DNA of 14,168 nt from Isohypsibius dastychi (Eukaryota > Tardigrada > Eutardigrada > Parachela > Isohypsibiidae), in assembly GCA_034696485.1 (NCBI GenBank), contig JAQIWT010000885.1, positions 1 to 14,168 on the forward strand, written 5' to 3'. Under the pieces are notes generated by a model, which was given only the letters and a program-made list of their open reading frames with translations, ran no database searches and was not told the origin of the DNA. Shown here one piece after another: positions 1-8,555 of the stretch (positions are counted from its first letter, which is position 1; every line of letters starts with the position of its first letter). Both the position numbers and the translations under genes were made by a program.

Positions 1-22
1 CCCCCCCCCCCCCCCCCCCCCC
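1..22. repeat. Poly-C homopolymer at window edge
   Basis: Twenty-two consecutive C residues, then A and CCC. On the minus strand this is a G-tract inside the intron that follows myosin exon 12, about 95 nt downstream of the donor. Such a tract can fold as a G-quadruplex and commonly breaks sequencing and assembly, so this is probably a contig edge. It could also be an artefact of tailing. Confidence 0.9.
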
Positions 23-117
23 ACCCAGTGATAAACGATTAACCGAATAATAAAGAACCAGTGTTCTATCGGAGTTCAAAATTTTCTATACAGTGTAGTT
101 GCGGCCAGCTGACTGAC

Positions 118-877
118 CTTTTCAATGAGCTCACAAACTTCATTGTTGCTGGCATACGGTATATGTGTCCATGACAGTCCCTCTTTGACATATTCGTCTT
201 GTTCAGTCCTCATGATCATATCAGTGACGACCTGATGGAGCTTCTCGGCCGTGAAGTTAATGAGAAACTGTTCGAAACCATTCCGCTGAAAACATAGACA
301 ATCATTAGGCTGAATATCGGACTGCCTGGTAGTGAACTACCTCAAATGCTTCGAATCCATATAAATCTAGCACGCCCATCACCGCGCCACAACTTGAGCT
401 TTCATAGGCAAGGCCACCGTTGATTTTTGAGACTATCCATGTAAAAAGGCGATTGTATAAGGCTCTACATAGCTGATCTCGTAGTGAGGTGGCCTGCAAA
501 TGATCACTGTCAACATAATATACAATGCACTTAGAATGACCGTGACCCATACTTCTTCTGCGCTGAGTGCAGTTTCCAGAATTTCTCCTTTTGCTTCCGT
601 GGACGTTTTAGTCAGAACGCTGATTAGGCGCTTAGACTCGGAGCATTCCAGTAGCTCGGAAACCTCGGCAACCTCTTCAAAGAAATACGACGTCGTAATG
701 GCGAGATATAGTGGAGTGGTGAACTTTACCGTGTTCATTGAGAACTATACAGGATTCGGTGCCATCAACGTTAGTGCGTGGAAGAAACTGGAGGTTGCCT
801 AATTTGAGAACTACGGCAAGAACTTGAAAGACAGACTGGCAATCAGCGCCGGAAAATCCCAGAGTTTCGAAGGCTTC
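118..877 (-). CDS. Myosin exons 9-12 (LGN segment, switch II, actin-binding side)
   Basis: Exon 9 (730-877) encodes EAFETLGFS and the [12 protein letters not shown] stretch. Exon 10 (553-674) encodes the [15 protein letters not shown] helix. Exon 11 (341-493) encodes [15 protein letters not shown] and switch II in [12 protein letters not shown]. Exon 12 (118-285) encodes FEQFLINF and EYVKEGLSW. Introns are 55-59 nt. In exon 12 the usual FCIN(Y/F)-NEKLQ reads [11 protein letters not shown], so Cys and Asn are replaced. Exon 10 uses an AAG acceptor, fixed by frame and homology. Confidence 0.93.
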
Positions 878-3800
878 CTGTACAGCAACATACTTATATT
901 CATGGACTACGTATTTTTGACCTTCTATTAATTTACTTTGCATATCACAAATTCACGCTTTTCATCAAGGCCATCAATTTTGTACACGCCGCTGAACCTG
1001 AGCAGATTGTACTTTTCGACGTTTCGTTGCAGTTTTAGCGACTCTGAAATAAGTCAACGTTGTATCACACTGAACGCTCCTGACCAAGATTGAAACCTAC
1101 TTAATAAATGCACATCAGCGCCGGCTAAAAGTTGGTAGAAAATATGGAAATTTCGTTCGCGTGGTCCTTGGAAGATTACCCGTGACTAGAAACGGCATAT
1201 TGAATAATTCAAGACGAAAACGAGTGAAGCTGGGAATGTACCTTATCCAGTTGATCTACAGAACGAACAAAAATGTCACTAGATTTAGTAATTCCACCGA
1301 GGATATACAGTGGGCACTTACAAGTCGTGACTATGGCACCCACGGTAGAGCCATGTGAGTCGAACCCAATCTCGACATATTTTCCCTAAAACAGAAACAA
1401 AATTTAAAAAAGTGATTTTCTCAGCTGAAATTTCGAAATATTCGGCGAAATTCAGGTTGAGCTTGAATTTGCACCTAATTAGCTTCAGTGTTTCTTCTTA
1501 CAAATCTGGATGCGTTATCGTTCTTATCCGTTCTGGCATTGCCGAAAGCACCGAGAATTTGATTGAAACTGTTGAGCTTGTCGTTGATTGGGTCGGACTC
1601 GCCAAGGGGACTCCTTAACTGTGCAGCTATTGATGTTATCGTTTGTATCACCAGGTTCGCCACTTCTGCAGCAATATCTTGTTGATTTCAACACAGCAAT
1701 AATTTATTCCATTGCATACCAGTTTTGCCTGAGCCACTTTCACCGGATAATATCACAACTTGATTGGTTCCATAGCTGGTGAGCTCTCGATAAGCCGCAG
1801 TGGCGATACCGAAACTATCATGGTCAAATGTTTCATTTTAATCAATTATCGTTCGAATGAGGAAAGCTTACATGTGAGGAGGAAGATCAGTAACTCTTCG
1901 GAAGCGATATGACCTGAGCGTCTGTTCATCATAGAGAGGAAGAGGTCGATAAGGATTGATTGATACCATCAGGCTCCCCATTGAGGTCTGCAAAGGAAAA
2001 ACAAAAACTGATTAGCCAATTTTGACGATAACATGTAATCTCCTGTCTCTAGCTGTTTTCCACGAAAACCGTAATATCCAAACCAGACCGGCTCAATTGT
2101 AAACGAACATAACGTAAACGAACATAATTCCTGTTATTGTAACATGTTTTCAAAGTCTATTCACCAATGTAGTGTGAGATCATCAGGCTTTGTTATTCAA
2201 AACAACACTGTATGTATGTGACTTTAGTACCAATCTGCTCTCCAGCAAAAATCTATGAATGAAGAAAATTAAAAATTGTGACATGCTGAACTCAGTAAGC
2301 GGAAGCGCTCGTCATCAATTTTGAATTTCAGCATCCATTTTCACCCGAGAAAATATTGTCTGTTGGTGAACCTGAAGATTCGTCACATCCAAAACGTTGT
2401 TTGATAATTTTAGTTGAAGTCAGACAGAACCAGCAGTTGTTCAGAAATATTTTGCGTACGGAGAACAGTCTCATTTTGAACATTAACCCAATCAAAGCCG
2501 TTTTTTGAAATGTTTGTTGATCTGCAACTCATAACTGCATTTCACACTGGGGTAGTAGATCATCATGCTGAAAAATTGCTGAATACTTCAGAACCTTTTA
2601 AATCTTTGTTTAATTTTCTTCATAAATTATATTTTTACACAATGTTGAAAATACCGGGGAGCCCAGCTTGAAAGTGATGTCTGTTTGCGGACCTCGCTTC
2701 ACAGAATACGGAGATCCCTGTAAAGCTCATCAGTCGCAACAGACTAGACAAATGCTAGGGGGCCAAGGCCAGATCCTTGCTCAAACATATTCCAAAAATG
2801 AAAGGACGAGAGTAGCTGTCAGTGATTACGCAACATGGATGATTGAATGTAATACGCAAGGGCGATTCACACCAATGACAACTTATCATCGATCCCTCCA
2901 TCTTCCTACTTAATTCCTCGGAAAAGCCCACCATAAAAAACAACATGCCTCTGTCAAGACCAGAGGAATTACGGTCGCGATTGCCTCTTGTTGACCGAAC
3001 CGAATTTAATAGCTTAGAACGCATTTCCGGCCAAAAGAAAATTTATGAGCGGCACGAAATTACTCCGTGCCTCCTTGCAAGTGAACTTCTGCTAAAGCAA
3101 AGATTACTCCTCTACCATGGTCAAATATTTACAGTCGGAGTCGTTTTCCCAAAAAAGCAAACATGGAACGAGTTTAGTTTCGCGGCAAATACTCTGTGCG
3201 CTCCGTTTTCCCAGAACGATGGAAAGAGAGATGAGCTTTTACTTTTGCGCCTGCACTGCACCCATTTCTCATTTGCTCGTCTAGACTGGGCTTGACTGAT
3301 TGATCCCATCTGATCTGCAGCCAAATTATCCAAGCCAGCTTTTTGCATCGTAAAAACTCCCAGCAGTACACTCATGTTTCGGGGCAGTGACAAATTCTGA
3401 GAATATATTGAAATATTACCCAGCTGTTGCTCGAGTCAACACGTGATTAGTAGATACCACTTAGTGCACATACCGTACAAGGCCAGGGATCAAAGTAGCT
3501 TATTAAATATGAGTTGGATCAAAAGGTTTCCATTGATACATTGCGTCATATCGACGGCACTTGTGACAACAAATGTAGGTTTGTAATGTGCCTCTTGAAA
3601 AACGTCAAACAGAGTTTGATGAACCTTAGTCCGAGCTCCATCCACCGCAAACATGCTGCTTTGGAGAATACCAGTTTAGGACAAGACAGAACTCGATCAG
3701 AAAACCAAACTCACTTTCACAACGATTCGTAATTTAACATCGAACTAGCTTTTGATTTTTGAAGAACTAAGAAGCAGTTGCTATTTGCAGAAAAAGTTGT

Positions 3801-6156
3801 TATGGGGTACAAACGAATTCTGAAACGCTTTCGCTTGTTCTCGCTGAAGATACATTAAGGGAACTCATAGATTTGAGAAATTTCCAGAGTTCTCATGAAA
3901 CACTTCGAAGTGAAACCCCTCGATTTCTTCATAAGCGCGGGAACAGTAGAGACCAGTTTTCTTTCGTTCAGTTCCCTATTGAAATTCAGGGGTATATGTA
4001 CTCGCAGTTTGAGAAGCATTCTGATTCTTTATGGCAGGAGATGTCAGACACTTGAAACCCTGAATAACGACCCAATTGATCGCACAGTGTCTTCAAGAGA
4101 GGGAGAGTTGTAGTGTACCAAATGGCCAACATATGGCAGCGTTGATCATTTGAATATTTCAATTTGCAAACTCATCGATTATGCAATCTGCGACTCTTTC
4201 TTCTAGCCATCATGGAAAGCAGCACATGGCCAAACTGGGGTTATCGTATTCAACCGATCCCCCATTCATACAGTAAAGTAAGACGGGAGAGCAAACTACA
4301 TGCCAAAAGTCAACCAAATATGACAGACTAACAAGTTACAAGATGTATGATATGATATGCAGTGGCACCCAGTTCCATTTTGCACGTGCCGCGTTTCATT
4401 GCCAAAAAATATGGGAACTTCAACAGAGTGTCGTTTTTAGAATGAACTCCTTGTTGCCATCGCTCTTGTCAGGATAGCTTAGAGCAAATAATGATCGATG
4501 AACAAAATCGCGGTTTCCAACACTTGCAGCTCGAAATAGCGCGCTGTGACTTTGTATGTCCATTCAGTGTCAATTATAGGCCACGCTCTTCGCGATGGAA
4601 AACAATATTTATTTAATCAAACCAATCAATGAACCGATTTCCATTTGAACTTCAACTTCCTGGATCATTTTGAAGCTTTTTTGTTTGTGAGTGATTTTTC
4701 TGGCGTACGATCACGGCACACACACATTTTCACGATATTCGATCTGTTTGGAGTAGCGTGCAACTTACGTATTTCAGTTCCACATTTCAATCAGGAACAA
4801 AAATCTTGGATCAGCCCTTGATTAGGAAAACAAGTCCCACCGTGATCTGTTCAATGAAATCTCCACCGTCTTTCATTTTGAGCTCACGTTCAGATACATT
4901 TCAATTTCAAACTTCCTGGCCTGGTTCATTCTGTTACTACCTCGAGTGGAGTTCAGAAATCAAGGAAATAGATCTGAGGTTTTATTTCAGTACTGCCTAA
5001 AGCTTTAACTTTATGCGAGTACATATGAGCCTATGTATTTGTTTAATCTAATTTTTTCAAACTAAAAGACAGTAAATACAAAATAACTGAACAAACTTGC
5101 GTCGCGTTGGTTAATACGGTTTTGTACCGAGCCGAAAGGCCGTGGCGAAATACGAACGAAAATTGATACCTGAAGTTATGGTCTACAGTTTAGGTCTTGT
5201 CAACCGATGTGGCTCACGTGGCGGCCAAATGACATCCTAATAACATTGAGCCTGCTCGATCGAACTGAGGAAAAGAACAAGCTGAGGCATTTAGGCACGT
5301 CTTCAAGAGAAAACGATGCCGGATCCCAGACGACCACTTGAAGATTAGCATTTCACTTTAGAAAGAATGTGAGAAGGGAAGGCCTCGTAGCGAGCTGGAA
5401 TTCTAACAGCCACTCGGTCTGCCTTCATAAATCATATCGACTTACGTATACCCCCCGCACAAATACAAGTCACTCCATGGGAAGTTGCAGGAGCAGAGTA
5501 GAGCCTCAAGTTCAACAATCATCTCTCCAACTGCAACATATCGATTCACATGCTCGTCTGCGGCTATTCTGAGAAAGACAATTCAATTGCTACAACCCCA
5601 GATTGAAAATGGAGAAGAAAAAGTTTTCCCCCTTATCGACGAATATTCAGAGAAATAGTATCCAATTTAAATACGGCACTTGATGAATGACACACTGTCA
5701 GACCAAGGCCAAGAAAACTTCCCGCCTGAAAAAATACACCACTTCATGGAGATCTCAACATTGCGGATCGTAGAAGAAACGACTCATGTCTTCTCAGATT
5801 GACCAGTCGAAAAAGATCTTTCAAAAGCGACCTTGACATGGAGTCAGGACATCTGCAGTTTCTCTTAACCAGATCAAAATGCCGGTAGTTCAAGTCTTGT
5901 CCGAATGCAAAGTGTAAGCGATGTCAGCCAACCAGATGACTGGCAAGCATAAGTTGCAGTATTTTAAACATGGTCAACTTACATAAATCTTATCGGCGAG
6001 AAAGCGACGTCGGAGATTGTCGATAAGAGATTGCTCAGTGAGGGGTTCAAGGAAAAGGAGGTCGCTGACTCCGACGTCTTCGGTGTTGGTGTTGTTAGGG
6101 TCCGTAGTAGAAGGAGATGATGAGTGCTGTGGCAGCAGGCCATCGGTCATGTTCAT
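118..6156 (-). CDS. Unconventional myosin heavy chain, N-terminal motor domain (partial, 12 exons)
   Basis: Actin-based motor ATPase. Minus-strand exons in transcript order: 5983-6156, 1872-1987, 1720-1814, 1502-1665, 1322-1385, 1242-1255, 1101-1185, 937-1043, 730-877, 553-674, 341-493, 118-285. They sum to 1,410 nt, or 470 uninterrupted codons, and every junction has GT/AG with matching phase. Visible landmarks: KIY-TSMGS-SINPY (residues 56-71), LPPHIF (93-98), P-loop GESGSGKT (121-128), AFGNA followed by switch I NDNASRFGKY (177-186), [11 protein letters not shown], the LGN segment, [21 protein letters not shown]-type helix, switch II DLYGFE (406-411) and FEQF. There is no SH3-like N-terminal extension. 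The last exon ends at LIEK before a GTCAGT donor, so the rest of the motor, IQ motifs and tail lie off the left edge. The [12 protein letters not shown] segment recalls class I myosins, but the sequence is divergent and I do not assign a class. The start is the first Met after an in-frame TAG at 6169-6171. Confidence 0.95.
1242..1255 (-). CDS. Myosin exon 6, 14-nt micro-exon
   Basis: This 14-nt exon lies between a 66-nt intron (acceptor CTGTAG) and a 56-nt intron (donor GTACAT). It completes Tyr from exon 5 and adds Q-L-D-K. Exon 7 then begins S-R-V. Together they rebuild the conserved myosin stretch usually reading YLLEKSRV. Without it, exon 5 (phase 1) cannot join exon 7 (phase 0) in frame, so frame and homology both require it. 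Confidence 0.88.
1502..1665 (-). CDS. Myosin exon 4 (ends in switch I)
   Basis: It starts after a CTGCAG acceptor and completes Glu after the P-loop Thr. It encodes the helix following the P-loop, the AFGNA segment and the first part of switch I, N-D-N-A-S-R-F. It stops at GTAAGA in phase 0, and exon 5 (1322-1385) then supplies GKY. The first Ser of the usual N-x-N-S-S-R-F motif is Ala here. Confidence 0.94.
1720..1987 (-). CDS. Myosin exons 2-3 (LPPHIF segment and ATP-binding P-loop)
   Basis: Exon 2 (1872-1987) follows a strong TTTGCAG acceptor. It encodes the [12 protein letters not shown] and DLPPHI segments and ends in phase 2 at GTAAGC. Exon 3 (1720-1814) completes Ile and encodes [11 protein letters not shown] and the Walker A sequence GESGSGKT, ending in phase 1 at GTATGC. 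The intron between them is 57 nt. The P-loop matches the myosin consensus exactly, so nucleotide binding is probably intact. Confidence 0.95.
2099..2128. repeat. Tandem duplication of a 15-mer
   Basis: Two adjacent copies of GTAAACGAACATAA followed by C or T (14 of 15 bases identical), inside myosin intron 1. This is a recent slippage-type duplication with no evident function. Confidence 0.85.
3901..3912. repeat. 12-bp perfect palindrome
   Basis: CACTTCGAAGTG reads the same on both strands, within myosin intron 1. It could be a dimeric transcription-factor site, but one 12-bp palindrome in 14 kb is not strong evidence. Confidence 0.5.
5983..6156 (-). CDS. Myosin exon 1 (start codon and motor N-terminus)
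   Basis: It encodes 58 residues: a Ser/Thr/Asn-rich start, then the conserved entry to the motor ([26 protein letters not shown]). It ends at a perfect GTAAGT donor in phase 0, so KIY joins directly to TSMGS of exon 2 as in other myosins. Initiation could be at the Met encoded at 6154-6156 or two codons later. A pyrimidine-rich AG about 46 nt upstream could be a 5' UTR or trans-splice acceptor. Confidence 0.92.
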
Positions 6157-8503
6157 TCGGTGCGTTCCCTAATCTAAATCTTCTCGTGGATATCGTCGGG
6201 TCCTGGGAAGCGGAGGAGGCTGATAGCGAGGAGGATGATGGCTCCAGCGCACCCAGCTCTCTCCTTCTCAGCCTCACACACACAATACTACCACAGATAA
6301 TCCAAAGTATACACAGGCTCCCTTATAATGCCGCACCCTGACTGCAACGTGATTGACTTTATCCGGTCCGGGCCAGCTTCGTTCCCACGATCAAGCAAAG
6401 TTATCCCAGCTCGTTCTCTGCAAAGAACTTCAAGTGTCACAATCACAAACGAGCTGCAAAACATGGACTGTAGTTATCAAAAACACCGTCCCCCTCCCTG
6501 TCCAGTAACGGAGCCCCATTGTCAAACGCGTTCTCGTTTGAAAACTTACTTTCTTGTCAAATGAACACTTTGAAATGGTTGTTTCAAACAATAGAATCCC
6601 GGGGTTTTTGTTTCGGTGATTACGGTATCTGCTGAGTATCATGCCAAACATAGATCTATCACGCAGAAAATTTCTGAATATTCTGGTGAGCGATCTCCAC
6701 AGTGAATGCACTGAGACGGTGTCGTAGGCTGTTGTTCGTTTTCAGAGTGCTTCTGCTACTGTGAGCACCGGTGTTGAACAACTTGGTCCCGCATTCGTAA
6801 ATAGGGTAGAGCAGTTTGAAATTGAGTTTTACTTATGACTCGTCCGAATGCGGTTTGATTGGCTCGGGAGAAAACGAAATGTAAGGATATGACAGTGCTG
6901 ATAAGTTATAATGCATTTGCATCATTTCCTGGGTACGCCATTCGGCCGGATATTGCGTGATGACTAGACATAATAACTCCCTGAGCGCTGATCTCCATCA
7001 ATACCTTTTTCAACGATCTATCCCTTTTATTTGCATATGATAAATGACCGCAATATACAATAGCAGCTGTAACTAATTCTTTCTTGTGCTCTAAAATTTG
7101 AATGGGTTACAATTCTGACTTGCTTAGTTGTGAAAGAGAGCTGATTTTTTAGCCTTACTCCATGTGCAAAAATTCCGTGGGTAGAAACGGGGTTAATAAC
7201 GATAATTATTCGTTTGATTGGCAAAGATAAAAGATGAAATGGAGGCTCGATGGAGCGAAAGGGGAGGTTGGTCGGAAAAACGGGCCCATATTCAGCCCAT
7301 CCCAGCCACTTTCAACATCTCAAAACCAGTTGTTTGATTCAATTAAAATGCCGTGCTTTTCTACTAGTCAGCTTTAGCACAGCCTAGCTCGTCTCACAGC
7401 AATGAGCAGAGCACGTGTTAGCTATCTGGGCCCCGAGAAAAATTGCAAAACATATTTTTTTCTGGAAACGGTTTGCTTCTTTTTGAATCAGCTCTGGTGG
7501 AGCTTGGCTCCGGGGTTTGAGCTTTTGGAGATATAGGATGGTAGCAAGTGGAAGAACGAGATCAAGCGTAGCCAGATTATTGACAGCACCAGACCACGTG
7601 CCTGGCCCTTCCTTCTAATTTCAGCTTGTCAATCTTGCCAAAAAACATCCAATCGAACCAGTTTCGTTGAACGCTTTTCTTAAAAAAATATGGGTTCTTC
7701 CATTATTTACGTTTTATCAGAAAACAAATTTTTTCTTGTTGGGATGATTTGTCTTTGTAGCATTTTTTAATGCTTTGTAGCATATTCCTGAATTAGGAAG
7801 GTGAGGGAAGAAAGTGACCGTTTATAGTTTGGAAAACGGCCCTGATGGAGCTGACCAATCAGGCGTGCAGAAATCTGCTCGGTAATTGGAGATAAATAGA
7901 CTCGACGCTTGGCTGAATACCAATGGCCTCATCTCCTCTCCTTTCCCTTCCTTGCCCAAACTAAATCAATGTACCTCCTGTTCACGGAATATTCGCAACT
8001 ATACAATAATATTTGAATGAATATCTTTCTGAGGGGGGAGCCGGAGCGCAGCAGGGGGCTGTAATCTCATACCCATCCCATCATCAAAGTCAATAAAAAC
8101 ACCATGATGACGAATTATTCATAAATAAACAAGGCGCCTATCGCTATCTCGTGATTGGGCTGGAAAAATGAAACATAGTTTTTCTCGAGAGGTTGAATAT
8201 TTATGTTACCTGTGAAAGAAATAGTCCGAGGGTGATCTGCCAGAGAACGAAGGACACTGAATGAGCCAATGAAAAAAGACCCAAATGAAGCGATCACAAT
8301 GCGCAAGTAAACTGTTCATATCCCTCCTCCCGGTGAAAAACAACAACAAGCAGGGATATATTGTATTCCGTGTTGAAAAAGATAGTAGAGAGGTTGATTT
8401 TTAAAGACAAGATACCGCTAGCGTGCTTGAAGATGATTACCCAGACCGACGAAAACAGAGTGAACTGAGCTGGTTTAAAATTTCCACTTTTTCTCAAACT
8501 TGC
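6157..8503. other. Intergenic region, upstream of the myosin gene
   Basis: No gene is supportable. The first part must hold the myosin 5' UTR and promoter, but I see no convincing TATA box. A pyrimidine-rich stretch on the minus strand ending in AG near 6203 could be an acceptor for a leader exon. The rest is AT-rich DNA with short unrelated open frames on both strands and no protein motifs. A repeated CTTTGTAGCAT occurs at 7753-7763 and 7773-7783, and GCATT/AATGC with a T4 loop lies at 7760-7773. Confidence 0.6.
6407..6456. repeat. Inverted repeat, 9-bp arms
   Basis: CAGCTCGTT (6407-6415) is the exact reverse complement of AACGAGCTG (6448-6456), with a 32-nt loop. It lies about 250 bp upstream of the myosin start codon. 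A second small hairpin, TTTGAAA/TTTCAAA with a 6-nt loop, lies at 6570-6589. No function can be assigned. Confidence 0.6.
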
Positions 8504-8555
8504 CTTTCTCTCTCATCCTCTCTCTCTGGTAGGAAAGAGATGGAGAGGAAGGAAG
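8504..8555. repeat. Pyrimidine/purine foldback, about 23-bp imperfect stem
   Basis: A CT-rich tract (8504-8526) flips to a GA-rich tract (8533-8555) across the hexamer TGGTAG. Pairing outward from the loop gives about 18 paired positions of 23, including G-T wobbles. The low-complexity composition makes partial pairing easy. It resembles a short miRNA-like hairpin on either strand, but nothing else supports that. Confidence 0.5.

Larger units (their letters stand above)
1988..5982 (-). other. Myosin intron 1, 3,995 nt, no supported gene inside
   Basis: It is bounded by GTAAGT (exon 1) and TTTGCAG (exon 2). Every other intron of this gene is 54-116 nt, so this one is about 34 times longer than the next longest. 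I read both strands for nested exons, transposon domains and tRNA-like folds and found nothing I can defend. Open frames inside (the longest is 116 codons, plus strand 2945-3295) show no known motif. First introns of this kind often carry enhancers, which is inference here. The AT-rich stretches look like ordinary non-coding DNA. Confidence 0.85.

Noticed and set aside
61-117. Read-through of myosin exon 12 past position 118
   Set aside because: It leaves the myosin consensus at once and meets a stop. A GTCAGT donor at the point of divergence is the better explanation.
500-802. 100-codon plus-strand open frame
   Set aside because: It is antisense to myosin exons 9-10 and their intron, a shadow of the coding strand.
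2945-3295. 116-codon plus-strand open frame in myosin intron 1
   Set aside because: No motif, signal or splice partner. The stretch is poor in stops on both strands, so chance explains it.
5100-5950. Possible decayed retroelement or coding remnant in the right part of intron 1
   Set aside because: Short protein-like stretches occur, but no reverse transcriptase, gag or transposase motif could be read and stops are frequent.
6117-6341. Plus-strand frame and an alternative minus-strand frame over myosin exon 1
   Set aside because: They overlap exon 1 in other frames. The exon 1 frame carries the conserved myosin sequence.
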